A DNA stretch of 64,000 nucleotides from Christensenella sp. UBA4263. Its GTDB lineage: Bacteria > Bacillota > Clostridia > Christensenellales > Aristaeellaceae. Below, piece by piece: positions 6,378 through 15,060 of this stretch; position 1 is the stretch's first letter; each line of letters begins with the position of its first letter. The notes beneath the pieces are model-generated. The model worked only from the letters and a program-made list of their open reading frames with translations, was not told where the DNA came from and made no database searches. Position numbers and translations under genes: made by a program. Location: positions 28,436 to 92,435 of the forward strand of contig DGWH01000091.1 of NCBI GenBank assembly GCA_002395225.1. Direction: 5' to 3'.

Positions 6378-7826
6378 TCAGTTATCGTAGGAAAGGGTGA
6401 TGGAAACGGAAGGGGAAACCGTGACCAGAGCCGAAGTCCGCACACGCTGACCTGAAAGGACGGCCATGATGTCAAGGGTATAGGGACCAGGCGGAACGGG
6501 ATTCCCGTTTTCATCCCGCAGATCCCAGGTCAGGACCTGCACGTTGTCCCGGCTGGGCCGGGTCAGTTCGCCATAATACAGCCGCCTGATTTCCGTTCCT
6601 TCCTTATCATAAACCGAAATGCGGAAAATGGAGGGCATGGGCACGGTCAGCAGAATGGGCAGTCCATAGGCGGAATTGAGACTGGCGCCGGTGACCTCAA
6701 AAGAAAGGTCCCGGGGATCGGCCTCCGCCTGAATGGCCAGGAGCCGTTCGGCACAGAGCTGCGGGCGGCCGTCGCTCTCGTAGGCAAATATCTGGAAAAT
6801 CAGGTACCCGTCCCGGGCCCGGTTGTCAGGGGCGATGGACAGCGTACGGGTTTTGCCGCCCGGACCGGTCAGCCCGGTTTCACTGTCCGGGATTACGATG
6901 GGATTGGCCCAGTCCCAGTGCCCCTCTGAATAGGGGGTCAGCCGGTATTCAATCCGGGTATCCCGGCGGACATTGAAGGAAAAGGTAAAATCGGTATTGT
7001 TGCTGCTGATCAGCTGCGAGCCGCAGGTAAAGCCATACACCGGCCGGCTCCGGTCAGATTCCCGGCAGCGGGGCAGCAGCAGCTGAGCGGCGTTGTAGGA
7101 GGCAACCTGACAGGTGGAGGAGGCCATACTGCGCCGCACGTACTGGGAAAGTTCCCCCAGGGAAACCTCCTCATCCCCGTTGGCATCCGCACTGAGCGCG
7201 CCGTACAGGCCGAGCCCGGTGCACACCGCATTGGCAAAATAGGAAACGGCGCCGCTTGAGAGCCGCTGATGGCCGTAATACCAGGCCGATTCACTGCCCA
7301 GGGAGGAGGTCAGGACATGCAGGTGGCGGGACAGGGGAAAAGGTTTGGGTTCATTGACTCCGCGCCCGATCAGGGCCCCGGAATGGCAGGAGTCGATCAT
7401 GACCAGGACCTCGCCCCGGATGTCGGAAAAGAAACGGAACAGGGTGTCCGCCTCAAGCACCGCTTCTGCCGAACCGTCCGAAAGGAGCAGATGGGGCGGC
7501 ATCCGGTCCGTCCGGTCAATGCCGTGTGTGCAGATATAGAAAATGGAAAGATCCCCGTCCGCGGCCTCTGAAAAGGCTTCTGAGATGGCCTGACCAAGCC
7601 TGTCCGTGTCGGAAATGGTTCCGTCCTCGATCCGGATGTGTTCACTTTTTACATCGGCCTGCCGGAAAGTGGCCTGCAGCAGTTCCAGATTTCCGGAAAC
7701 GGAGTCACCCAGTTCCGGCATTGTCACAAAATCCCGGCAGGCGATGAGCAGAACCCGGGTCTCTGCCGCGGCAGGAACCGTCAGAATAACCAGAAAGAGA
7801 AAAAACCATAAAAAACGGGTTCGCAT
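6378..7826 (-). CDS. Secreted caspase-family (C14) protein with Ig-like C-terminus
   Basis: Predicted exported cysteine peptidase of 482 residues. The start at 7826 follows GGAGGAGAAAAGG; in-frame codons upstream overlap the promoter. Residues 1-22 form a signal peptide ending AAA-E. The caspase fold has the catalytic histidine in ICTHG and the catalytic cysteine in IDSCHSG, both in the usual spacing, preceded by VLLIACRDF. A calcium-loop-like DANGDEEVSLGEL follows at about residue 217. The C-terminal 90 residues (FRISVYDKEG, then WDLRDENGNPVPPGPYTLDI) resemble FlgD-type Ig-like repeats. Prokaryotic caspase homologues are often intracellular and linked to cell death or defence; a signal peptide points instead to an extracellular role. 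Its substrate is unknown. Confidence 0.82.
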   Translation of the reverse strand: MRTRFLWFFLFLVILTVPAAAETRVLLIACRDFVTMPELGDSVSGNLELLQATFRQADVKSEHIRIEDGTISDTDRLGQAISEAFSEAADGDLSIFYICTHGIDRTDRMPPHLLLSDGSAEAVLEADTLFRFFSDIRGEVLVMIDSCHSGALIGRGVNEPKPFPLSRHLHVLTSSLGSESAWYYGHQRLSSGAVSYFANAVCTGLGLYGALSADANGDEEVSLGELSQYVRRSMASSTCQVASYNAAQLLLPRCRESDRSRPVYGFTCGSQLISSNNTDFTFSFNVRRDTRIEYRLTPYSEGHWDWANPIVIPDSETGLTGPGGKTRTLSIAPDNRARDGYLIFQIFAYESDGRPQLCAERLLAIQAEADPRDLSFEVTGASLNSAYGLPILLTVPMPSIFRISVYDKEGTEIRRLYYGELTRPSRDNVQVLTWDLRDENGNPVPPGPYTLDIMAVLSGQRVRTSALVTVSPSVSITLSYDN

Positions 7827-7918
7827 CCTTTTCTCCTCCTTTTGGGTTATTTGCCGCACAGCCCTGGCAAGGACATGACAGACTGCCGGAACGGTCAGAC
7901 GGGTGTTTTCTGTCGGAT

Positions 7919-7947
7919 ATTGTACCTTTTCAGATGGAAAAAAGCAA
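7919..7947 (-). promoter_or_regulatory. Promoter of the caspase gene
   Basis: On the minus strand -35 TTGCTT (complement of 7942-7947), 17-bp spacer and -10 TACAAT (complement of 7919-7924). The predicted start near 7912 leaves a leader of about 85 nt. The remaining gap up to 8224 shows nothing else that I can support. Confidence 0.65.
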
Positions 7948-8224
7948 TTCGGAATCATTCAGCGTGATCAGCAGGCATTTTCTCAGCAGGCCCGGAAATT
8001 CTGATCCGGAAACGTTGTTCCGGCAGAATTTTCCTATCTGTTCGCAGTTGTGCTTTTCCCGCTGAACGTTTATACTAAACGAACCTGAAACAGAACAGTC
8101 AGGAATAGACCGGATGTGTTCTGAAAACGGAATCAGAAGTGGCCCTGCCGCAAAAGCGGCCTTTTGGGAATTCAGTACAGTGGTCACCTGGACAAAATGA
8201 TCAGTGATGAGGAGAACAGATAAG

Positions 8225-8464
8225 ATGGAACTGCCGGAATCGATACAGACCCGAATGCAGGAAATGCTTGACAGCGATTTAAGCGGCATGACGCCGGAGC
8301 GGCTGAACCGCTTCCGCGAAAAGCTGGATGCCCTTTATGCGGAAATCGAGGCACTGGAACCGGAGGACACGGAATCGGAGGAATTCCTTGACTGGGAGGA
8401 GACTCTCGAACAGCTGGATGATCTCATGGATGATGTCAACGATTCCCTGGACGCGGGAATATAA
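8225..8464 (+). CDS. Small acidic protein of unknown function
   Basis: A 79-residue, very acidic, probably all-helical protein (MELPESIQTRMQEMLDSD, then long Glu/Asp-rich helices to DAGI). The start is chosen because AGGAGA lies 9 nt before the ATG at 8225; an upstream in-frame ATG has no such site. It has no signal peptide, cysteine or membrane segment. Heptad-like spacing of Leu and Ile suggests a helical hairpin or coiled coil. It stands alone between the caspase gene and the tilS promoter. I do not recognise a family. Confidence 0.6.
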   Translation: MELPESIQTRMQEMLDSDLSGMTPERLNRFREKLDALYAEIEALEPEDTESEEFLDWEETLEQLDDLMDDVNDSLDAGI

Positions 8465-8567
8465 ACGGACAGGATCTGTTTTTTTGCAGATGAAACAAAA
8501 GAACAGGTGTAAACGGAAACAATGTGCTAAAAATCCGCCTTCCTTTTGTTAGCAGGGTTAAACCGGA

Positions 8568-8596
8568 TTGAAACATCCGGAATTTTCATGTATAAT
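8568..8596 (+). promoter_or_regulatory. Promoter of tilS-hpt-ftsH
   Basis: -35 TTGAAA (8568-8573), 17-bp spacer and consensus -10 TATAAT (8591-8596). The position forces the tilS start to be the ATG at 8621 rather than in-frame ATGs upstream at 8546 and 8588. Confidence 0.88.
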
Positions 8597-8620
8597 TCCG
8601 TGGATGAGATGGGAGCTCAG

Positions 8621-10003
8621 ATGAATTCTCAGGAGTTTACAGATATTCTTGCCTCAAAATGTGCACTTGAGCCGGGGGCAAAAGTGCTCATTGCCTGCAG
8701 CGGCGGGGCGGATTCGGTTGCGCTTCTGCTCCGATTTTCAGCCATCCGGCAGACCTATCCGCTCTCCCTGGTCTGCGTGCATGTAGAGCACGGGATTCGC
8801 GGTGAGGCTTCCCTGGCAGATGCCGGGTTTGTCCGTCAGCTGTGCGCGGAGGAGAACATCCCGTTCCGGCTGTGTACAGTGAACGTGCCCATGGCGGCTC
8901 AGGAAAGGCATGTCGGGATTGAAGCCGCTGCCAGGGAACTTCGGTATGAAGCGCTGCGCCGGCTTCTTCGTGAGGAGCGGGCAGAGGTTATTGCCCTTGC
9001 ACATCACCGCCGGGATCAGGCTGAAACGGTGCTGATGCATCTCCTCAGGGGCTGCGATACGGACGCCCTTGCCGGGATGTCCTGGCGGGAACAGGACCTG
9101 ATCCGTCCGTTTCTTGGAACAGACCCGGAGGAGCTGCGTGCAGATCTTTTGGCACTGGGGCGGCAGTGGCGGGAGGATGCCACGAACGCGGATACCGCCT
9201 ATACCCGAAACCGTGTGCGTCTTTGTGTCCTGCCGGAAATGGAAAAGGCCTATCCGGGTGCCGAAAAGGCCATCTGCCGGCTGGCAGAGGCGGCAGGTCG
9301 TGACCGGGCGTATTTTGCCGGTCAGGTCAGGGCGCTGCGCCTTGAGGAACAGGTTCTCAGGTTCCCGTTCGGTCTGGCCTGTCCCACAGGTCCATGGGCC
9401 GGAATGGATGATGCTATCCTGTCCCGGGCGATGGTTGCCCTCATTTCGCTTGCCGGACTGCCCGTGCAGGACCGCTTTGTCATTGACCGTCTTTGCCGGA
9501 TGGTGCAGCAGCGGGCAGATGGCGCTCTCAACCTCTCCGGAGATGGCCGGGCCAGAACCTGGAGGGGACTGCTGATTCTGGTTCGCCCTGTACAGGTGCG
9601 GGAATGGAAAGTGCCCGGAATCGGGCGGTTTGAAAGTGCGTTGGGAACGTTCAGCCTCTGTCCGGCCGGTGTCGGAGAGACGGGGGACGGGCGGCTCAGC
9701 CAGTGTATCCCGGCAGCGCTTTTGGATGGGGCACGGTTTATTCTGCCTGAAAACGCGTTGCCATTTACCCCTTTCGGCCGGCCGCTGAGCCGGTCGGATA
9801 CCACAGAGTTTCTGAAAAAAGTGCCTCTGCCACAGGAAATCCGTGCCCGGCTTCCGGTACTGGTCAGCCGGGAGGGGGAGGTTTTGTGGCTGGCCGGTGT
9901 GCGGCCCTCTGAACAGATTCGTTACCGTTCCGGTCCGGGCATCCGGATCACCGTCGAAGGCGGTCTGGATATTCCGGGGAAGTTGCATGGCAGACAGGAA
10001 TAA
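8621..10003 (+). CDS. tilS: tRNA(Ile)-lysidine synthase
   Basis: TilS ligates lysine to C34 of the tRNA-Ile with CAU anticodon, so that it reads AUA and not AUG; the step is essential in most bacteria. The 460-residue protein has the N-terminal PP-loop SGGADS (about residues 25-30), the family features HVEHGIRG, LAHHRRDQAETVLMHLLRG and R-N-R-VR, and a C-terminal domain with RYRSGPGIRI near the end. Start set by GGGAG and the upstream promoter. It heads the tilS-hpt-ftsH order typical of Firmicutes, and the hpt start is 43 bases after its stop. Confidence 0.95.
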   Translation: MNSQEFTDILASKCALEPGAKVLIACSGGADSVALLLRFSAIRQTYPLSLVCVHVEHGIRGEASLADAGFVRQLCAEENIPFRLCTVNVPMAAQERHVGIEAAARELRYEALRRLLREERAEVIALAHHRRDQAETVLMHLLRGCDTDALAGMSWREQDLIRPFLGTDPEELRADLLALGRQWREDATNADTAYTRNRVRLCVLPEMEKAYPGAEKAICRLAEAAGRDRAYFAGQVRALRLEEQVLRFPFGLACPTGPWAGMDDAILSRAMVALISLAGLPVQDRFVIDRLCRMVQQRADGALNLSGDGRARTWRGLLILVRPVQVREWKVPGIGRFESALGTFSLCPAGVGETGDGRLSQCIPAALLDGARFILPENALPFTPFGRPLSRSDTTEFLKKVPLPQEIRARLPVLVSREGEVLWLAGVRPSEQIRYRSGPGIRITVEGGLDIPGKLHGRQE

Positions 10004-10046
10004 CCGCCGGATCTTTGCGGCGTGAAAGAATAAAGGAGGGAACAAA

Positions 10047-10607
10047 ATGGATAAGAACTCTATGCTTTATCAGGATATTGAAAGCGAACTGCTGATAACG
10101 CGTGAGAAGATTGCTGAGCGCGTACGGGTGCTGGGACAGCAGATTACAAGGGATTATCATGACCGCAGTCTGGTGGCTGTCAGTATTCTGAAAGGGTCGG
10201 TTCTGTTTTTCGCTGATCTGATCAGAGAGATTGATGTGCCGCTGACCATCGATTTCATGCAGGCCTCAAGCTACGGCGATTCCACTGAATCCTCCGGTTT
10301 CGTGCATATCAAGAAGGATCTGGACCGCAGCATTGAGGGAAAGGACATCCTGCTGGTTGAGGATATCGTCGACAGTGGACGGACGCTTTCCTATCTCAAG
10401 ACCATGCTGAAAAAACGCGGAGCCGCTTCCATCCGCATCGCCACGCTGCTTGACAAACCGGAAGGACGTCAGGTGGAGATGGAGGTGGACTATGTCGGCT
10501 TTATCATTCCCAATGCTTTCGTTGTCGGATACGGACTGGATTATGCCGAACGGTACAGGAACATTCCGGATATCGGCATTCTCCGTCCGAAGGTATATCA
10601 GCAATAA
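10047..10607 (+). CDS. hpt: Hypoxanthine phosphoribosyltransferase
   Basis: Cytoplasmic purine-salvage enzyme of 186 residues that transfers phosphoribosyl from PRPP to hypoxanthine and usually guanine. The PRPP-binding motif VEDIVDSGRTLSYL (about residues 104-117), the SILKGSVLFFADL loop and the C-terminal VGYGLDYAERYRNIPDIG are all present; the length is typical. The ATG follows AAAGGAGGGAACAAA. Second gene of the tilS operon. Confidence 0.97.
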   Translation: MDKNSMLYQDIESELLITREKIAERVRVLGQQITRDYHDRSLVAVSILKGSVLFFADLIREIDVPLTIDFMQASSYGDSTESSGFVHIKKDLDRSIEGKDILLVEDIVDSGRTLSYLKTMLKKRGAASIRIATLLDKPEGRQVEMEVDYVGFIIPNAFVVGYGLDYAERYRNIPDIGILRPKVYQQ

Positions 10608-10637
10608 TTCGTAGATTACTTGGAGGCGCGTCCCGTT

Positions 10638-12545
10638 TTGAACAACAATAGAAATGAACGAAGAATAATCCTGCCGCTGATTCTCATCCTGTTTTTTCTG
10701 GTGGCATCCCAGTTTATGTCCAGCCTGATGCTCACCGGACGCAGGGGAACACAGATTGACAGCAGCAAGCTGCTGGGGTATATCGACCAGGACATGGTTG
10801 ATGCAGTGGCCATTGAAGGTTCTACGGCTTTTGTCCATCTGAAGAAGAGTCAGATTCCGATAACGGAGTTTTCCGATTCGAAATACGATTTTTCCGCCGT
10901 CATCGGCAGCGATTTTGTGCTCAACTGCCGGCAGATTGCCGCCAAAAAGAGTGGTCTGCCGGTGGATCAGATCAGCACGCTGGATCTGGGGTATGATCTT
11001 TACTACATGAGAAACAATACACCCACCTGGCTGCTTGAGATGATTCCTTATCTGGTGACCGTTCTGCTCCTGATCGGTTTCTGGTTTTTCATGTTCCGCC
11101 AGCAGGGCAATGCCGGACCCATGATGGGTTTTGGACACAGCCCGGCAAAAATCTATGACCGGCGGAGCAATATACGTTTCTCCGATGTGGCCGGTGCCGT
11201 TGAGGAGAAAGAGGAAATGATGGAACTGGTGGATTTCCTCAAGAATCCGCGGCGGTTTACCGATGTGGGTGCCCGTATTCCCAAGGGCGTTCTGCTGGTG
11301 GGCCCTCCGGGAACCGGAAAGACCCTGATGGCCAAAGCCGTGGCCGGCGAGGCGGGCGTGCCGTTCATGTCCATCTCCGGATCGGACTTTGTGGAAATGT
11401 TTGTCGGTGTCGGTGCCAGCCGTGTCCGTGATCTGTTTGAACAGGCCAAGCGTCACTCGCCGTGCATCGTGTTCATTGATGAAATCGATGCCGTCGGCCG
11501 CCGGCGCGGTGCCGGAATGGGCGGCGGACATGATGAACGCGAGCAGACCCTCAACCAGCTGCTGGTTGAGATGGACGGTTTCGCGCCCAATGAGGGCGTC
11601 ATTGTCCTGGCTGCCACCAACCGCAAGGACATTCTGGATCCCGCGCTTCTGCGTCCGGGCCGCTTTGACCGGCAGATTACGGTTGGGTATCCGGATGTGC
11701 GCGGCCGCGAGCAGATTCTGAAAGTGCACAGCCACGAAAAGCCGCTGGCGGATGATGTGGATCTTTCTGTTGTTGCCAAACGGACGCCGTACTGTTCCGG
11801 TGCGGACCTTGAAAACATCATGAACGAGGCCGCCATCCTCTGCGCCCGGTCCGGAAATAACCGGATCACGGCACGGAATATCAGCGATGCCATTGAACGC
11901 GTGCAGATGGGGCCGGAGAAGCGAAGCCATATTGTCTCCGACGCGGATAAGCGTCTGGTGGCCTATCATGAGGCCGGCCACGCCATTGTGGGCGAAATGC
12001 TGGAGGGCTGCGACAAGGTTCATCTGGTGACGATTATGCCCAGAGGCGGAAGCGGCGGACATACGCTGCTGCTGCCGGAAACGGAGTCGGATTTCACGAC
12101 GCGCCAGCAGCTCCTGGATTACATTGCCATGGCTCTGGGCGGCTATGCGGCCGAGGGCCTGGTTCTGGGGCAGGTCAGCACCGGCGCCTCTTCAGATCTG
12201 CAGCGGGCAACCGAGATCTGCCGGCGCATGGTGATGCAGTACGGCATGAGCGATGACATGGGCCCCATTTACCTGGGGAACAATCAGAACGAAGTGTTCG
12301 TCGCCATGGAATACGGTTCCCAGGCAAAGACGTACAGCGAGGAACTGGCCTCCCGGATTGACCGTGAGGTCCAGGCAAAGATGAATACGGCACTGGAACG
12401 TGCCCGGACGGTTCTCCGCCAGAATATGGACAAGCTGGACGGCCTCAGTCAGCTGCTGGTCGAGAAGGAAACCATTGACCGTGCGGAGTTTGAGACCTTT
12501 ATGTACGGACAGGTCCGGTCACTGGAAGCAAAAGACGCCGGTTAA
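10638..12545 (+). CDS. ftsH: ATP-dependent zinc metalloprotease FtsH
   Basis: Membrane-anchored AAA+ protease of 635 residues that degrades misassembled membrane proteins and regulatory proteins. Two N-terminal membrane segments (about residues 10-30 and 120-140) flank an extracellular domain. The AAA module has Walker A GPPGTGKT, Walker B CIVFIDEIDAVGRRRG, the pore loop FVEMFVGVGASRVRDLF and SRH ATNRKDILDPALLRPGRFDR. The zinc site HEAGH follows. A TTG start at 10638 is chosen because GGAGG lies 11 nt before it; the upstream in-frame TTG at 10620 overlaps that ribosome site. Third gene of the operon. Confidence 0.96.
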   Translation: MNNNRNERRIILPLILILFFLVASQFMSSLMLTGRRGTQIDSSKLLGYIDQDMVDAVAIEGSTAFVHLKKSQIPITEFSDSKYDFSAVIGSDFVLNCRQIAAKKSGLPVDQISTLDLGYDLYYMRNNTPTWLLEMIPYLVTVLLLIGFWFFMFRQQGNAGPMMGFGHSPAKIYDRRSNIRFSDVAGAVEEKEEMMELVDFLKNPRRFTDVGARIPKGVLLVGPPGTGKTLMAKAVAGEAGVPFMSISGSDFVEMFVGVGASRVRDLFEQAKRHSPCIVFIDEIDAVGRRRGAGMGGGHDEREQTLNQLLVEMDGFAPNEGVIVLAATNRKDILDPALLRPGRFDRQITVGYPDVRGREQILKVHSHEKPLADDVDLSVVAKRTPYCSGADLENIMNEAAILCARSGNNRITARNISDAIERVQMGPEKRSHIVSDADKRLVAYHEAGHAIVGEMLEGCDKVHLVTIMPRGGSGGHTLLLPETESDFTTRQQLLDYIAMALGGYAAEGLVLGQVSTGASSDLQRATEICRRMVMQYGMSDDMGPIYLGNNQNEVFVAMEYGSQAKTYSEELASRIDREVQAKMNTALERARTVLRQNMDKLDGLSQLLVEKETIDRAEFETFMYGQVRSLEAKDAG

Positions 12546-12567
12546 TGATCTGGAAAGGTTGTCGGAA

Positions 12568-13464
12568 ATGAGCGGAAGAGCAGGCTTTGGCGGATTCTGT
12601 ACAGACCTTCACATGCATTCCCTGGCCAGTGATGGCGTGCTTACGCCCGCACAGCTGATGGACGCAGCAGCCCAAAAAGGCATGCGGCTCGTGGCCCTGA
12701 CCGATCACGATACCTGTGACGGGGTTCCTGAGGCAAAACGCAGAGCAGAAGAGCTGGGAATGGTCTTTATTCCGGGAATTGAACTCAGCTGCGGAGGCGA
12801 AAAGGAAATCCACATCCTGGGGTATGGAATAGATCCCCTGAATCCCGGCCTCACGGCCTTTCGGGAACAGCGCCGGGCAGACCGGATCGAGCGGGCGGAG
12901 CAGATGATGCAAAAGCTGGCCGAGGCCGGAATGCCCATCGACCGGGATTCGGTGTATGCCCAGGTGTCCGGCGTCATTGGCCGTCCGCACATTGCGGCCG
13001 GAATGGTCAGCGCCGGATATGTTCATACGGTACATGAAGCGTTTGACCAGTATATTGCCCAGGGACATCCGTTCTATGTGCCAAGGCCCGAGGTGCCGGT
13101 CCGGGAAGGATGCCGGATCATCCGTGAAGCCGGCGGGGTTCCCGTGCTGGCTCATCCCATGGAACTTCGCTCCGGTGAGGCGGTTCTTTCCTCTCTGGTT
13201 CATGAGTGGCGGGGGCAGGGACTTGCCGGAATCGAGATCTATCATCCCAGTACACCCAGTCATAAAATCGCGATGCTCCTTGGCATAGCGAGGCAGGAAG
13301 GGCTGCTGGTGACGGGCGGATCGGATTATCACGGCATTCCTAAACGGCAGGATGACATCGGTCAGGGAATGGACCGCTGGGACAGTGCCGCAGCGGATCT
13401 TGAGCGGCTTTTCTGTGCCATGAACCGGCCGTTCCCGCGGGAAATGCTGGGACTGACACGCTGA
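12568..13464 (+). CDS. PHP-domain phosphoesterase (YciV/RNase AM-like)
   Basis: Cytoplasmic metal-dependent phosphoesterase of the PHP family, 298 residues. Metal ligands are visible in DLHMHSLASDG, LTDHDTCDG, PGIELSCGG, GRPHIA, VLAHPM and TGGSDYHG. Relatives of this kind include nucleoside 3',5'-bisphosphatase and 5'-3' exoribonuclease AM (YciV), which trims RNA 5' ends; which activity applies here cannot be told. The ATG at 12568 is 23 bases after ftsH and lacks a strong ribosome site, so it may be read as part of that operon. A terminator follows. Confidence 0.88.
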   Translation: MSGRAGFGGFCTDLHMHSLASDGVLTPAQLMDAAAQKGMRLVALTDHDTCDGVPEAKRRAEELGMVFIPGIELSCGGEKEIHILGYGIDPLNPGLTAFREQRRADRIERAEQMMQKLAEAGMPIDRDSVYAQVSGVIGRPHIAAGMVSAGYVHTVHEAFDQYIAQGHPFYVPRPEVPVREGCRIIREAGGVPVLAHPMELRSGEAVLSSLVHEWRGQGLAGIEIYHPSTPSHKIAMLLGIARQEGLLVTGGSDYHGIPKRQDDIGQGMDRWDSAAADLERLFCAMNRPFPREMLGLTR

Positions 13465-13503
13465 ATTTTCCCGCACGGGGAAACAAACGCATAAATCTTG
13501 CAA

Positions 13504-13536
13504 AGGACCTGACGGTGGTCAGGTCCTGCTATTTTC
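13504..13536 (+). terminator. Terminator after the PHP gene
   Basis: Perfect 10-bp stem (AGGACCTGAC / GTCAGGTCCT) with loop GGTG, followed by GCTATTTTC. The T-run is interrupted, so strength is moderate. Confidence 0.75.
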
Positions 13537-13554
13537 AACAGGGAGGGCGATCAT

Positions 13555-15060
13555 ATGCCTGCATTAACCAGCGCCGGATATATGGTCAATGAGCCGGGAA
13601 AACCCCAGCGGAAAATGCCGAAAAAGCCGGATAAGCCACGGAAGACGAAGAAAAAGAGGAAAGGACCGGGGAAAGGTACCGTCATTGCATCCGTGGTCTT
13701 CCTCACGGCGCTGCTTTTGTCCGTCGGTGTACTTTATCTGTACCTCACCACGAGGGAATATGCCACCACCTTCATGCCGGGCCTCTTTCTGAACGGGGAA
13801 TCCCTGGAAGGAATGACGTATGAGGAAGCGGTTGCGAAACTGAAAGTGATGGAATCCCAGAACCTGACCGACCTCAGCTATGCCTTTGAATGCGGAGAGG
13901 ATGCCTATCCCATGAGTGCCCAGGAACTGGCGGTGGGATATGACGCCCAGGCGACGCTGGATGAGCTTTACCAGATCGGGCGCGAACAGAACCTGTTCAT
14001 GCGGTATCTGACACTGCAGGAGCTCAGGCGAAAGCCGGTGATGGCCAAAGTAGTATTTCGGTATGATCTGGCCCCGGCAGAGGCGCTGCTAGACCGAATC
14101 CGCGAGGAACATACGGCAGAGCCCAAAGATGCCACGGTCTCATTTGATCCTGCCAGCAGTTCCTTCTTTACGTTTACGGATGAGGCGGACGGGATGAAGG
14201 TGCAGACAAATGGGGCACTGGAAAAACTGAAAGCAGTGATCGAATCCGGAGAATCCGGCACGGCAGAGGTGCCCACGCAGGTGATTCCGGCAAAGATGAC
14301 GCGGGCAGAGCTTGAGCAGAACATGCTCATTCTCGGAAGGGTCGAATTCCCTCTGGGGAATGATCCACTGATCATTGAAAATGCGGAAACCGCCCTGCTG
14401 CAGCTGAGCGGCAGACGCATTGAGCCCGGCGCGAACCTGTCCTTCAATGAAACCGTCGGCCCGCGAAGCGAGGAGAGCGGCTATGTGCAGGCACCGGAGG
14501 AAGCCTATGGAATGGATGTTTCCGGCGTCGGCGGCGGCATCTGCCGGGCAAGCACGCTTTTATATCAGACAGCGGTTCTTTCCGGCCTTGATATTGTGGA
14601 ACGAAACCCGGCCGCCGTTCAGGTCAGCTATGCGCAGCCGGGGGATGAGGCGACGGTCTCTGATCAGGGGCTTGACCTGATCATCCGCAACAATACACAG
14701 TATCCGGTATTCCTGCGGTGCCGCGTTTTTGAGACAGAGGGCGGCAAATCCGCGTGTTTTGAAATGTTCGGGGCACGGAATTTTGTCACCGTGACCCTTT
14801 CCCATGAGACGGAAGTGCTTCCGCCGCCGGATGAACCGGTCTATCTGCGTGACATTTCAGGCCAGTATGCGCGTTATCAGACCGACCGTGTGCTCAGAAA
14901 TGAGGCCATGGAAGGGGTTCATGTCAGGGTGACGCGGACGATTCTTTCAAATGATCTGACAGAAACGACGGACGTGCTTTCAGATGACCGTTATGAGCCC
15001 ATACCGCAGTGTTACTGGGTAGGAACCGAACTGCCGGAACAGACGGGGGAGAACCAATGA
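13555..15060 (+). CDS. VanW-family membrane-anchored protein
   Basis: A 501-residue protein with a basic, Pro/Lys-rich cytoplasmic tail (residues 1-42), one membrane segment (about 43-65) and an extracellular part. The latter has peptidoglycan-associated G5/PGB-like features (LFLNGESLEGMTYEEAVAKL) and then the VanW domain (LSFNETVGPRSEESGYVQAP, GGGICRASTLLYQTAVLSGLDIVER). VanW was first seen in some vancomycin-resistance clusters, but most members are core genes of unknown function; no van genes are present here. The ATG follows GGGAGGGCGATCAT. The MFS gene start overlaps its stop codon. Confidence 0.9.
   Translation: MPALTSAGYMVNEPGKPQRKMPKKPDKPRKTKKKRKGPGKGTVIASVVFLTALLLSVGVLYLYLTTREYATTFMPGLFLNGESLEGMTYEEAVAKLKVMESQNLTDLSYAFECGEDAYPMSAQELAVGYDAQATLDELYQIGREQNLFMRYLTLQELRRKPVMAKVVFRYDLAPAEALLDRIREEHTAEPKDATVSFDPASSSFFTFTDEADGMKVQTNGALEKLKAVIESGESGTAEVPTQVIPAKMTRAELEQNMLILGRVEFPLGNDPLIIENAETALLQLSGRRIEPGANLSFNETVGPRSEESGYVQAPEEAYGMDVSGVGGGICRASTLLYQTAVLSGLDIVERNPAAVQVSYAQPGDEATVSDQGLDLIIRNNTQYPVFLRCRVFETEGGKSACFEMFGARNFVTVTLSHETEVLPPPDEPVYLRDISGQYARYQTDRVLRNEAMEGVHVRVTRTILSNDLTETTDVLSDDRYEPIPQCYWVGTELPEQTGENQ

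Noticed and set aside
2567..7826. Rpn array plus neighbouring caspase gene as a single two-effector defence system
   Set aside because: The caspase is on the opposite strand with its own promoter and terminator, carries a signal peptide, and is separated from the array by about 480 gene-free bases. Proximity alone does not support a joint system.
10266..12062. Very long minus-strand open stretch opposite hpt and ftsH
   Set aside because: It is a mirror of the well-defined hpt and ftsH genes, spans their gap, has no ribosome site and no recognisable protein features.
13555..15060. Vancomycin resistance from the VanW protein
   Set aside because: VanW-family proteins are widespread core proteins; none of vanH, vanA/B, vanX, vanR or vanS is present.
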